A stretch of 64,000 nucleotides of DNA from Magnetovibrio sp. (GCA_028281525.1 JANQJR010000041.1:1-64000), one strand, 5' to 3'; counted from the stretch's first letter, positions 30,165 through 38,233 are shown. The notes: generated by a model not told the origin, from the sequence alone. A program made the numbers and translations.

Positions 30165-31238
30165 TCATACCTTGCGGGGCATCAATACAGTGTAGTCGAA
30201 ATCCAGCACCACGGCCGGATCGTATTTGCCCTCGATGTTCTTGTATGGGAAATCCCGGGCGCTTGTGTCCTTCAGCCCCACGGTGCGCAAACGCAACGCC
30301 CCGATACCGGGATGGCCCGGCAACTCCATCTTGCCCAGGACTTCCGACCATGCGTAAACCGTGTCACCGGCGAAAATCGGCGCGACATGGCGTCCACCAT
30401 TGATGGCGGCGACCTTGAACGCGTTGGCGAGGCCGTTGAACGTAATGGAGCGGCAGATGGAAATGACGTGGCCGCCGTAAACGATGCGTTTGCCGAAGCG
30501 CCCGTCTTTTTCCGTGTGCTGGTTGAAGTGCACACGCGCGGTGTTCTGGTAGAGCCGCGTCGCAAGCTGGTGTTCCGCTTCTTCGACGGTGAAGCCGTCG
30601 ACATGGTCGATCTTTTCGCCCACCTCGTAGTCTTCCCAGGTGTGCGGGCTGCCCGCCAACGTAAAACTGTATTCCGACATGTCCAGGTCCGTGGGCGCGG
30701 CCAAATGGTCCGCCGTCACTTGGTCGGGCAATTCGGGCACGACCGGCCCGTCGTCCGGAATGTTGGGTGCCGGGTTGACCGGGTCCTTTTTGTTGACCAT
30801 CACCCAGCGCACGAAGTCCGCGACCAGTTCGCCTTTTTGATTTTCGCCGATGGTGTGCACGTAGACGATGCCGGTCTTGCCGTTGGACGTTTCCTTCAGG
30901 CCGATCACTTCAGACTTGGCCATAAGCGTGTCGCCGGCGTAGACCGGCGTGACCATGCGCCCGCCCGCGTAGCCCAGGTTGGCGACCGCGTTGAGCGAAA
31001 CGTCCGGCACCGACTTGCCGAACACCATGTGGAATACCAGCATATCGTCGATGGGCGCGGCTTCATAACCGATGTCCATGGCGAAGCTGTCGCCGGATTG
31101 GAGCGCGAAGCGCGAACCGTAGAGCGCGCAATACAGCGCCACATCGCCTTCGGTGACGGTGCGCGGCGTGGCGTGTTCGATGACTTGGCCCAACTGAAAA
31201 TCTTCGAAATAATTTCCGGCACCGGTCTTGTTCGACAT
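30165..31238 (-). CDS. mch: Mesaconyl-C1-CoA hydratase (beta-methylmalyl-CoA dehydratase)
   Basis: MaoC-like double hot-dog enzyme of the ethylmalonyl-CoA pathway, which converts mesaconyl-C1-CoA to beta-methylmalyl-CoA. The 357-residue product matches the family closely in remembered motifs: NYFEDFQLGQVIEHATPRTV, TEGDVALYCALYGSRFALQS, NLGYAGGRMVTPVYAGDTL, RLYQNTARVHFNQH and FDYTVLMPRKV at the C-terminus. I chose the ATG at 31238 because GAGGGAC precedes it; the open frame extends 65 codons further without homology. It follows the lyase gene by 29 bases and precedes sdhC. Confidence 0.92.
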   Translation of the reverse strand: MSNKTGAGNYFEDFQLGQVIEHATPRTVTEGDVALYCALYGSRFALQSGDSFAMDIGYEAAPIDDMLVFHMVFGKSVPDVSLNAVANLGYAGGRMVTPVYAGDTLMAKSEVIGLKETSNGKTGIVYVHTIGENQKGELVADFVRWVMVNKKDPVNPAPNIPDDGPVVPELPDQVTADHLAAPTDLDMSEYSFTLAGSPHTWEDYEVGEKIDHVDGFTVEEAEHQLATRLYQNTARVHFNQHTEKDGRFGKRIVYGGHVISICRSITFNGLANAFKVAAINGGRHVAPIFAGDTVYAWSEVLGKMELPGHPGIGALRLRTVGLKDTSARDFPYKNIEGKYDPAVVLDFDYTVLMPRKV

Positions 31239-31267
31239 GTGTCCCTCGATTGTCTTCTTCAATATAT

Positions 31268-32179
31268 TCACACCGCCAGATCGGCTTCCAACTGAGCGAT
31301 CAAATCGGCCAGTTGCACCACGCGCTTGGCCTCCGCAACGTGGAGGTTTTCCACCAGCTTGCCATCGACCACAACCACGCCCTTGCCTTCGGACTGGGCG
31401 GCTTCGAAAGCGTCGATGATCTTTTTCGACCATGCGATTTCGGCTTCGGTGGGGCCGAACACTTCGTTGGCCGTGGCGACGGTCTTGGGATGAATCAGGG
31501 TTTTGCCGTCAAAGCCCATTTCCAAACCCTGGCGGCAGGCGTACGCAAAGCCTTCGTCGTCATCCAGGTCCAGATGCACGCCGTCGACGATCGCCAGGCC
31601 GTAAGCGCGCGCCGCCAAAAGACAGTGGCTAAGAGATGCCTGCAAAGGCACCCGTTCGCGGGTGTGGTGCGCATGCAGGTCCTTCGCCAAATCGGAGGTG
31701 CCCATGACGAACCCGCCAAGACGCGGGCTGGCGGCGGCGATGTCCTGGGCGTTGAGGATGCCCAGCGGCGTTTCCATCATACACCAGACGGTCTGATGCG
31801 CGGGCGCGCCGGCGGCGTCCATGATGCTTTCGACCTGATGAATGGCGGCCGCCCCTTCGACCTTCGGCAACAAGATCGCGTCCGCTCCGGATTTGGCGGC
31901 GGCGACAACGTCCTGATAGCCCCACGGCGTGTCCAATCCATTGGTGCGCACCAGAATTTCACGCTGGCCGTAGCCACCTTCAGCCAGGGCGGCGGTGATT
32001 TGCGCACGCGCCTGTTCCTTGGCATCGGGCGCGACCGCATCCTCCAAATCCATGATCAGGGCATCGCACGCGAGTGTGCGGCCCTTTTCCAACGCACGGG
32101 CGTTGGATCCAGGCATGTAGAGCACGCTGCGCCGCGGGCGCGCTTGCGCATGTGTTGTGGGGTGCTGTTGATCGGGCAT
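31268..32179 (-). CDS. HpcH/HpaI (CitE-like) malyl-CoA lyase or malyl-CoA thioesterase
   Basis: A 303-residue TIM-barrel CoA-ester enzyme. Signatures: RRSVLYMPGSNARALEKG, the Mg-binding MDLEDAVAPDAKEQAR, ILVRTNGLDTPWG, CMMETPLGILNAQDIA and GFDGKTLIHPKTVATANEVF. Its neighbour mch indicates the ethylmalonyl-CoA pathway, where one paralogue cleaves beta-methylmalyl-CoA/malyl-CoA and another hydrolyses (3S)-malyl-CoA. The sequence recalls the thioesterase paralogue more than the lyase, but I cannot settle this by eye, so I give no symbol. The ATG at 32179 has GGAGG seven bases upstream. Confidence 0.85.
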   Translation of the reverse strand: MPDQQHPTTHAQARPRRSVLYMPGSNARALEKGRTLACDALIMDLEDAVAPDAKEQARAQITAALAEGGYGQREILVRTNGLDTPWGYQDVVAAAKSGADAILLPKVEGAAAIHQVESIMDAAGAPAHQTVWCMMETPLGILNAQDIAAASPRLGGFVMGTSDLAKDLHAHHTRERVPLQASLSHCLLAARAYGLAIVDGVHLDLDDDEGFAYACRQGLEMGFDGKTLIHPKTVATANEVFGPTEAEIAWSKKIIDAFEAAQSEGKGVVVVDGKLVENLHVAEAKRVVQLADLIAQLEADLAV

Positions 32180-32219
32180 GGGGAGGCCTCCGCTGTAACG
32201 TATTTTTTTGCACCTGCGA

Positions 32220-32284
32220 AGGGGCAATATGCCCCTGTTACGTTTTGATGGCAACCCTCTCGGCAAAAGGGGTACTAACCCCTT
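32220..32284. promoter_or_regulatory. Paired inverted repeats in the lyase/receiver divergent promoter
   Basis: Two similar palindromes: AGGGGC-AATAT-GCCCCT at 32220-32236 and AAGGGGT-ACTA-ACCCCTT at 32267-32284. Their centres are about 47 bases apart in the 174-base gap between divergent genes. Shared half-sites (AGGGGY) suggest two operators for one regulator, unknown here. Confidence 0.55.
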
Positions 32285-32353
32285 GTATAAGCTACTCCAT
32301 TTGTCCACAATACTTGATCAAGAGTGGAAGATTACCTTCTCCGAGGGGGCTCA

Positions 32354-32896
32354 ATGTCGGAACGCGGATATCTCGAACGCATCCGGTTGCTGATCGTTGA
32401 CGACAATGCTTTCAGCCGTCAGCTGATCAAGGGTGTGGTGCAGCAGTTCGGCGCACGCGAGATTCACGAATCCGAAAACGGCGAACGCGCCATGGAGGAC
32501 GTTAAATCCTTCAAGCCCGACATCATCATCGCCGACTGGGTGATGAACCCGATCAACGGCATGGAGTTCGTCCACTGGCTGCGCGAACACCCGGACAGCC
32601 CCGCGCCGTTCACCCCGGTGATCATGGTATCGGCCTATTCCCACTTGAAAAACATCATGCAGGCCCGCGATGCGGGCATCAATGAGTTCCTCGTCAAACC
32701 CATCTCCGCCAGGGCGCTGATAATGCGTCTCCAGGCGGTGATCGAAAAACCCCGCCAGTTCGTGCGCGCCGACGGTTATTTCGGCCCCGACCGGCGGCGC
32801 AAGGATTTGCCCCACCGCGGACAGGAGCGCCGTGCCGGTTTCGGTGAAGACGATGACGAGGAAATCGTCGATCTTGGCCCCGGCGGTGGCGTGTGA
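32354..32896 (+). CDS. Receiver-domain protein 1 with FGPDRRR tail
   Basis: A 180-residue CheY-like protein. Receiver at about 10-130: acidic pair in LLIVDDNAFSRQL, phospho-acceptor D61 (IIADWVMNP), S93 (MVSAYS) and K115 (LVKPIS). After it comes a linker with YFGPDRRRKDLP (motif at 143-149) and an acidic end (FGEDDDEEIVDLGPGG). No effector domain. The ATG at 32354 has GAGGGG upstream. It is the first of three related genes in a row and, unlike the other two, lacks the QDQIN tail. Confidence 0.92.
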   Translation: MSERGYLERIRLLIVDDNAFSRQLIKGVVQQFGAREIHESENGERAMEDVKSFKPDIIIADWVMNPINGMEFVHWLREHPDSPAPFTPVIMVSAYSHLKNIMQARDAGINEFLVKPISARALIMRLQAVIEKPRQFVRADGYFGPDRRRKDLPHRGQERRAGFGEDDDEEIVDLGPGGGV

Positions 32897-32978
32897 GGTT
32901 TATCCGCCCACGTACAGCCCTTTGACGTCCCCGCGTTCCCAAAACGCACAACTTGTATGATGAATGCGGCCGTGGCAT

Positions 32979-32995
32979 TATACTATAATAGTATA
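32979..32995 (+). promoter_or_regulatory. Palindromic AT-rich promoter element ahead of receiver 2
   Basis: TATACTAT-A-ATAGTATA is a perfect inverted repeat of 8-bp arms around one base. It includes a TATAAT box, and a second TATAAT lies at 32994-32999. It is 17 bases from the ATG at 33012, so this is both a likely -10 region and a possible operator. I could not identify a convincing -35. Confidence 0.5.
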
Positions 32996-33011
32996 TAATT
33001 CCGGCAGACAC

Positions 33012-33617
33012 ATGGGACGACACAGTTACCTCGCCAATATCAAGTTTCTCATTGTCGATGACAATGCGTTCATGCGCACCATCATCCGCCGAATCCTGTC
33101 GACACTGGGCGTACACGAAACCCGGGAAGCCAACGACGGCGCGGAGGCCTTGAAAACCATCCAAACTTGGCCCGCCGACATCATCCTGCTGGACTGGGAA
33201 ATGACGCCTTTCGACGGCATCGAATTCACCCAAATGATCCGCGGCGCGCACGACGGGACCAACACGTTTTTGCCCATCATCATGGTTTCCGCCCACTCCG
33301 AATATTGGCGTATCGCGGCGGCCCGGGATGCCGGCGTGACCGAATTTCTGGTCAAACCCATTTCCGCGAAATCCCTGTTTGCGCGCATTCGCAATGTCAT
33401 CGAAAACCCCCGTCCGTTCGTCAACGCGCCGGGCTTTTTTGGCCCCGACCGGCGGCGCCACGATGAAGTGCATCAGGAAGAGCGCCGCGAACACGACCCC
33501 GACGCCGTCGCGCCGGACCAGGTCATGACCCAAGACCAAATCAACGACTACTTCAACGCCATGCCGACCAACGTGGCGAAAATGCCCAACTACCCTTCAC
33601 AGACCAAAAGCGTGTAG
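33012..33617 (+). CDS. Receiver-domain protein 2 with FGPDRRR motif and QDQIN tail
   Basis: A 201-residue CheY-like protein: FLIVDDNAFMRTIIRR, phospho-acceptor D61 (ILLDWEMTPFDGIEF), S93 and K115 (LVKPIS). FGPDRRR lies at 143-149. A basic/acidic linker then leads to VMTQDQINDYFNAM (about 172-184), which resembles the CheY-binding tail of CheZ and the N-terminal EIDALL motif of FliM. The start at 33012 begins MGRHSYLANIKF. It is a close paralogue of the gene at 33709. Confidence 0.92.
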   Translation: MGRHSYLANIKFLIVDDNAFMRTIIRRILSTLGVHETREANDGAEALKTIQTWPADIILLDWEMTPFDGIEFTQMIRGAHDGTNTFLPIIMVSAHSEYWRIAAARDAGVTEFLVKPISAKSLFARIRNVIENPRPFVNAPGFFGPDRRRHDEVHQEERREHDPDAVAPDQVMTQDQINDYFNAMPTNVAKMPNYPSQTKSV

Positions 33618-33708
33618 GGTATCCTAACAATCAACCGCAGAAAGTGATGTTCGCCCACCCTGCGTATTGCCAGACAAGCATACTCACACGTGATTTCAGG
33701 GGCGGCCC

Positions 33709-34329
33709 ATGGGCAACAACAAGGAAGAACACGGCTATCTCTATGGCCTCAAGTTCTTGATCGTCGAAGACAGCGCGTTCATGCGCGAGTTGTTACGCGA
33801 CGTCCTGCAGCATTTCGACGTACGCAACATCCGCGAAGCGTCCGACGGCGCGGAAGCTCTGAAGATCATGCAGTCCTGGATGCCCGACATCATCCTCGCC
33901 GATTGGGAAATGCAACCGTTCGACGGCATCGAATTCACCCGCGCGGTGCGCTCATCCAGCCGGAGCGAGGAAAGATTCGCGCCGATCATCATGGTGTCCG
34001 CACATTCGGAATACTGGCGCGTCCAGCATGCGCGCAACGCCGGTGTGAACGAGTTTCTGGTCAAACCGGTTTCGCCGAAAGCTTTGTTTTCGCGCATCCG
34101 CGCGGTGATCGAACGCCCCCGCCCGTTCATCAAGGCGCCCGGTTATTTCGGCCCCGACCGGCGGCGCCAAAACCTCAAACACAGCGAAGAGCGCCGCCAA
34201 GACATGCATGAACAGGCTCCGGTCCCCGCCGAACAGGCGATGGAACAAGATCAAATCAACGCCATCTTCAACCCCGGCTCCAAGCATCCCGACGACCAGA
34301 CCGACAATCCCGTCGGCTCAAAAGCATAA
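33709..34329 (+). CDS. Receiver-domain protein 3 with FGPDRRR motif and QDQIN tail
   Basis: A 206-residue CheY-like protein: FLIVEDSAFMRELLRD, phospho-acceptor D65 (ILADWEMQPFDGIEF), S97, K119 (LVKPVS), FGPDRRR at 147-153, then AMEQDQINAIFNPG (about 178-190). The ATG at 33709 follows GGGGCGGCCC. The 91-base gap before it may hold a separate promoter. A strong terminator follows. With its neighbours it forms a tandem family; RR2 and RR3 are more alike than either is to RR1. Confidence 0.92.
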   Translation: MGNNKEEHGYLYGLKFLIVEDSAFMRELLRDVLQHFDVRNIREASDGAEALKIMQSWMPDIILADWEMQPFDGIEFTRAVRSSSRSEERFAPIIMVSAHSEYWRVQHARNAGVNEFLVKPVSPKALFSRIRAVIERPRPFIKAPGYFGPDRRRQNLKHSEERRQDMHEQAPVPAEQAMEQDQINAIFNPGSKHPDDQTDNPVGSKA

Positions 34330-34346
34330 AAAAAACAAGGCATAAA

Positions 34347-34375
34347 AAACGCCCCGGGTTTTGGCCGGGGCGTTT
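34347..34375. terminator. Bidirectional terminator between receiver 3 and asd
   Basis: Perfect 11-bp stem AAACGCCCCGG/CCGGGGCGTTT (34347-34357 with 34365-34375) and a 7-base loop, with an A run at 34344-34349. It separates the convergent receiver and asd units. Confidence 0.9.
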
Positions 34376-34396
34376 GGTATAGAATGCCGTGCGCTC

Positions 34397-35422
34397 TTAT
34401 TTGCCGAGATAGTCGCTCGCCAAAACCTCCGCAATTTGAACGGTGTTGAGCGCCGCACCCTTGCGCAGGTTGTCGGACACGCACCAGAAGTTCAGGCCGT
34501 TTTCGACGGACGCATCCTTGCGCAGGCGCGAAATGAACACCGCGTCCTCGCCGGCACACTCCGCTGGCGTGACGTAGCCTTCGTCTTCGCGGTAATCGAC
34601 CACGGAGACGCCCGGCGCTTCGCGCAAGGCTTCGCGGGCTTGGCCCTCATCGACAGGATTTTCGAATTCCACGTTGACCATTTCCGCATGCCCGATGAAC
34701 ACAGGTACGCGCACGCAATTGGCGCAAACCTCGATGCTCGCATCCAAGATCTTTTTGGTTTCGGCCACCATCTTCCATTCTTCCTTGGTGGTGCCGTCGT
34801 CCATGAACTTATCGATGTGCGGAATGCAGTTGAACGCGATCTGCTTGGTGAAGTTGTCGCGGAACTTTTCCGCCGGTTCGTTCATGTAGACGCCGCGGGT
34901 CTGGTTGAACAGTTCATCCATCGCCGCCTTGCCGCCGCCGGATACCGACTGGTAGGTGGAGACCACCACGCGTTTGATGCGACCTAAGTCGTGCAAGGGC
35001 TTTAACGCCACCAGCATCTGAATGGTGGAGCAGTTGGGGTTGGCGATGATGCCTTTCTGGGTATAACCGGCGATGGCGTCCGGGTTCACTTCCGGCACCA
35101 CCAGCGGCACGTCCGGGTCCATGCGGAAATACGACGTGTTGTCCACCACCACCGCACCGGCGGCTGCGGCTTTGGGCGAATATTCCGCCGAAACGGATGC
35201 GCCGGGGCTCGAGAGCACGATGTCGGTACCGGCAAAATCGAAGGTCGCCAGGTCCTGGCACTTCAGCGTCTTGTCGTCGCCGTAAGCGACGTCCTTGCCG
35301 ACCGAGCGCGAGGACGCCAGCGCGACCACTTCGTCCGCCGGAAAATCGCGTTCCACCATCGTCTGCAGCATTTCGCGCCCCACGTTGCCCGTGGCGCCGA
35401 CGACCGCAACTTTGTAACCCAT
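34397..35422 (-). CDS. asd: Aspartate-semialdehyde dehydrogenase
   Basis: NADPH-dependent reduction of aspartyl phosphate to the semialdehyde, the branch to lysine, threonine, methionine and isoleucine. The 341-residue protein begins MGYKVAVVGATGNVGREML (nucleotide-binding loop) and has the catalytic cysteine in IANPNCSTIQM and the substrate-binding SVSGGGKAAMDEL. The start has AAGGAG ten bases upstream. Immediately before it are a hairpin terminator and a threonine-rich leader ORF that suggest attenuation. leuB is the next upstream gene on this strand. Confidence 0.97.
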   Translation of the reverse strand: MGYKVAVVGATGNVGREMLQTMVERDFPADEVVALASSRSVGKDVAYGDDKTLKCQDLATFDFAGTDIVLSSPGASVSAEYSPKAAAAGAVVVDNTSYFRMDPDVPLVVPEVNPDAIAGYTQKGIIANPNCSTIQMLVALKPLHDLGRIKRVVVSTYQSVSGGGKAAMDELFNQTRGVYMNEPAEKFRDNFTKQIAFNCIPHIDKFMDDGTTKEEWKMVAETKKILDASIEVCANCVRVPVFIGHAEMVNVEFENPVDEGQAREALREAPGVSVVDYREDEGYVTPAECAGEDAVFISRLRKDASVENGLNFWCVSDNLRKGAALNTVQIAEVLASDYLGK

Positions 35423-35468
35423 ATCCGTCTACTCCTTACGTATTGGACCCAAGCTTGTCACGAGGCCC

Positions 35469-35502
35469 AAAAACCCAAGGCCCGCGAGCTTGCCGCGGGC
35501 CT
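35469..35502 (-). terminator. Attenuator-type terminator in the asd leader
   Basis: On the minus strand AGGCCCGCG/CGCGGGCCT (35502-35494 with 35486-35478) forms a perfect 9-bp stem, followed by TGGG and TTTTT (35473-35469). The 5' arm contains GCCCGC, which can pair instead with GCGGGC at 35532-35527, overlapping the leader stop codon. That is the geometry of a ribosome-controlled attenuator. It would also end leuB transcripts. Confidence 0.75.
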
Positions 35503-35531
35503 GGTTGCTATTAAGCAAAACCTTACGCCCG

Positions 35532-35642
35532 CTATCCGCGCGTGGTGGTTTTGGTGGTGATGGTTTTGGCAGAGGCGCACGCACCCACGGCATGGGATGC
35601 CGGAGTGGAAATCAGATCAAAATGTGCCAAACGAAGGCTCAT
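35532..35642 (-). CDS. Threonine-rich leader peptide ahead of asd
   Basis: A 36-codon ORF: ATG at 35642, TAG at 35534-35532, with AGAGGA six bases upstream of the ATG. The peptide starts MSLRLAHFDLISTP and ends KTITTKTTTRG, with six threonine codons (five ACC, one ACG), one isoleucine and two lysines in the last eleven. It is followed by the hairpin terminator and then asd, whose pathway makes threonine, isoleucine and lysine. This arrangement matches thrL-type leaders known from enterobacteria; the function here is inferred. Confidence 0.75.
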   Translation of the reverse strand: MSLRLAHFDLISTPASHAVGACASAKTITTKTTTRG

Positions 35643-35709
35643 GTCGCGTCCTCTTGAAAATCTGCATTTTTTGTACCCTCGGAGGGATCAAAACGCAAGA
35701 ATTTCCGCC

Positions 35710-36819
35710 TTAGCTCAACTTCCCCAGCTCTTCGATCAGCGCGTCGCCCATGCCGGACGTGGTGACCTGGGTCATGCCGTCGGACATGATGTCGGCGGTG
35801 CGAAGCCCCCGCTCCAACACGTTTTGCACGGCTTGATCCAACATATCGGCGTCTTGGGCCATATCGAAGCTGTAGCGCAACATCATCGAGTGGCTCAAGA
35901 GCGTCGCCAGCGGGTTGGCCTTGCCCTCGCCCGCGATGTCGGGCGCGGAGCCGTGCACCGGTTCGTACATGGCCGGGATCACGCCGGTGACCGGGTCCTT
36001 GGTGCCGAGCGAGGCGGACGGCAGCATGCCGAGCGAGCCGGTGAGCATCGCCGCGCAATCGCTCAACAAATCGCCGAACAGGTTGTCGGTGACGATCACG
36101 TCGAATTGGGCGGGCCAGCGCACCAGCTGCATGGCGCAGTTGTCGGCGTACATATGGCCGAGTTCCACGTCCGCGTAATCGGCGTCATGCACCTTGGAAA
36201 CGATCTTGCGCCAGAACACGCCCGATTCCATGACGTTGGCCTTTTCCACGCTGGTGACTTTGTTGTTGCGTTTCTTCGCCAAATCGAACGCCACGCGCGC
36301 GACGCGGTCGATTTCCGGTTCGCTATAGATTTGCGTGTCCAAGCCGTAGTCCACGCCGTCGCGGGTTTCCTCGCCGCGCGGTTCGCCGAAGTACACGCCA
36401 GCCGTCAGTTCGCGTACGATCATGATGTCGAGACCACGCACCACATCGGGTTTGAGCGTCGAGGCGTCGATCAGGGCATCGAACACCAAAGCCGGGCGCA
36501 GGTTGGCGAACAAATCCAGTTCCTTGCGCAGGCGCAAGAGGCCCGCTTCGGGCCGGTGTTCGCGCGCCACGTTGTCCCACTTCGGGCCGCCCACCGCGCC
36601 CAACAGGATCGCGTCGGCGCTCTTCGCCTTGACCATGGTGTCGTCGGTCACCGCACAACCGTGCGCGTCGTAGCACGCGCCGCCGACCAGGTCTTCTTCG
36701 ATTTCGAAGCCGGTGTCGCGCTTGTCGTTGGACCAGTCGATGACCTTTTTGACTTCCGCCATCACTTCCGGGCCGATGCCGTCACCCGGCAGCATAAGAA
36801 TGTTTTTGGTGTTGGACAC
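35710..36819 (-). CDS. leuB: 3-isopropylmalate dehydrogenase
   Basis: Third step of leucine synthesis: oxidative decarboxylation of 3-isopropylmalate. The 369-residue protein begins [20 protein letters not shown] and has the metal/substrate motif [22 protein letters not shown]. The start is GTG at 36819, with AAGGAA seven bases upstream. It lies 19 bases after a GNAT gene instead of directly after leuD, because three GNAT copies have been inserted or expanded between leuD and leuB. Confidence 0.97.
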   Translation of the reverse strand: MSNTKNILMLPGDGIGPEVMAEVKKVIDWSNDKRDTGFEIEEDLVGGACYDAHGCAVTDDTMVKAKSADAILLGAVGGPKWDNVAREHRPEAGLLRLRKELDLFANLRPALVFDALIDASTLKPDVVRGLDIMIVRELTAGVYFGEPRGEETRDGVDYGLDTQIYSEPEIDRVARVAFDLAKKRNNKVTSVEKANVMESGVFWRKIVSKVHDADYADVELGHMYADNCAMQLVRWPAQFDVIVTDNLFGDLLSDCAAMLTGSLGMLPSASLGTKDPVTGVIPAMYEPVHGSAPDIAGEGKANPLATLLSHSMMLRYSFDMAQDADMLDQAVQNVLERGLRTADIMSDGMTQVTTSGMGDALIEELGKLS

Positions 36820-36838
36820 GTTGCTATTCCTTGTTGGG

Positions 36839-37435
36839 TTATTGCGTGTTGGTTTGATCGAGGGGGCGCACCATCAACAGCACATCCCCTTCGGGTCGAA
36901 TCAGGGGGTGGGGCACAATCGCACGCCGGTCCGCGACACGATACCCCAGACGTTCGTATAAGCGTTTTGCACCGTCGTTGACGTCGAAGACCAGAAGGCT
37001 CAAAGACGGGCAACCGCATTCGCGAGCACGTTCTTCGACGCGTTCCATCAGGGCGGCGCCAATGCCTTGGCCCCGGAACGCCTCATAAACGGCGATGGCG
37101 CAAACAAAGAAGCTTCCATCCACGATCAGTTCCATATAGGGGCGCATCACCGGATCGCTGTCGTCCGTCACCGGTTCGGCCTTGATGGGAAAGGCCATGC
37201 TCATGCCCGCGACTTGTCCGTCCACTTCGGCCATGACGCAGTTCTTGAAGGAGTACTCGACATCTTCGCGTTCTATCCCGAGCACGCCAATTTCCACGAC
37301 GCTCAGCCCAGGATGTTCATGCGCGTAACTTTGCCAGACGTAATCGGTCAAGCCCGCACCAGCAATGCGGTCAAGTTCGACGATGTCCAGGGCATCGTCC
37401 TTGACGGCGGGACGGAATGTGACGTTGGCGCCCAT
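36839..37435 (-). CDS. GNAT family N-acetyltransferase, copy 1
   Basis: A 198-residue acetyltransferase with the acetyl-CoA-binding core [25 protein letters not shown] and the C-terminal [20 protein letters not shown]. Substrate unknown. AGAGGT precedes the ATG. It is one of three tandem paralogues (with 37565 and 38292); copies 1 and 2 are the closest pair. The stop is 19 bases from the leuB GTG. Confidence 0.9.
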   Translation of the reverse strand: MGANVTFRPAVKDDALDIVELDRIAGAGLTDYVWQSYAHEHPGLSVVEIGVLGIEREDVEYSFKNCVMAEVDGQVAGMSMAFPIKAEPVTDDSDPVMRPYMELIVDGSFFVCAIAVYEAFRGQGIGAALMERVEERARECGCPSLSLLVFDVNDGAKRLYERLGYRVADRRAIVPHPLIRPEGDVLLMVRPLDQTNTQ

Positions 37436-37446
37436 CGGCTTACCTC

Positions 37447-37545
37447 TTATCTTTCGGATCCCTCACGGTAAAGAGCAGAACTTGATCCGGTGTTTGGGCT
37501 CTTGCTGTCGCCCGGCAGCATGGAAATGCTTTTGCTGTTGGACAC
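37447..37545 (-). pseudogene. Vestigial leuB 5' end between GNAT copies 1 and 2
   Basis: GTG at 37545 opens MSNSKSISMLPGD, matching the leuB start [13 protein letters not shown] at 10 of 13 positions, then continues into unrelated codons to a TAA at 37447. The upstream bases also match the leuB translation start region, with the ribosome site weakened from AAGGAA to AAGAAA. This is a leftover of a GNAT-plus-leuB-start duplication unit. Confidence 0.75.
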
Positions 37546-37564
37546 GTTGCAATTTCTTGTTGGG

Positions 37565-38161
37565 CTATTCCTCGTCGGTTTGGTCGAGAGGACGCACCAT
37601 CAACAGCACGTCCCCCGTGGGATGAATGAGGGGGTGGGGCACAATCGCGCGCTGGTCCGCAACACGATACCCCAGGCGTTCATAAAGCCGTTTCGCACCA
37701 TCGTTGGCGTCAAAGACCTGCAGGCTCAAGGACGGACAACCGAGTTCGCGGGCGCGCCCTTCGGCGCGTTCCATCAGGGCGCTGCCGATGCCTTGGCTCC
37801 GAAAGTTTTCATAAACAGCGATGGCGCAAACATAGAGGCTCCCATCCACCATCAATTCCATGTAGGGCCGCGTCACCGGATCGAGGTCGTCCGGCAACGG
37901 CCCGGCCTCCATGGGAAAGGCCATGCTCATACCCGCGACCTGTCCGTCCACCTCGGCCGTAACGCAGTTTTTGTACGAGAACTCGCCATCTTCGCGCTCG
38001 ATACCGGCCACGCCGATCTCCAAGGGCGTGAGGCCGGGACAGTCCTGCGCGTAACTTTGCCAAAAATAATCGGTCACGCCTTCACCGGCGATGCGGCTCA
38101 GCTCGGCGATGTCCAGGGCATCACCCTTGACGGCGGGACGGAAGGTGACGTTGGCGTTCAT
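37565..38161 (-). CDS. GNAT family N-acetyltransferase, copy 2
   Basis: A 198-residue paralogue of copy 1, starting [23 protein letters not shown] at 38161 with AAGGAG seven bases upstream. The acetyl-CoA core is YENFRSQGIGSALMERAEGR and the end is [11 protein letters not shown]. Intact reading frame, so probably still functional. It is followed by a vestigial leuB start. Confidence 0.9.
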   Translation of the reverse strand: MNANVTFRPAVKGDALDIAELSRIAGEGVTDYFWQSYAQDCPGLTPLEIGVAGIEREDGEFSYKNCVTAEVDGQVAGMSMAFPMEAGPLPDDLDPVTRPYMELMVDGSLYVCAIAVYENFRSQGIGSALMERAEGRARELGCPSLSLQVFDANDGAKRLYERLGYRVADQRAIVPHPLIHPTGDVLLMVRPLDQTDEE

Positions 38162-38233
38162 CGATTTACTCCTTATCCTGCGAGTCACCCACGGTAACCG
38201 GCAGAACTCGATCCGGTGTTTGGAGTCTTTTTA

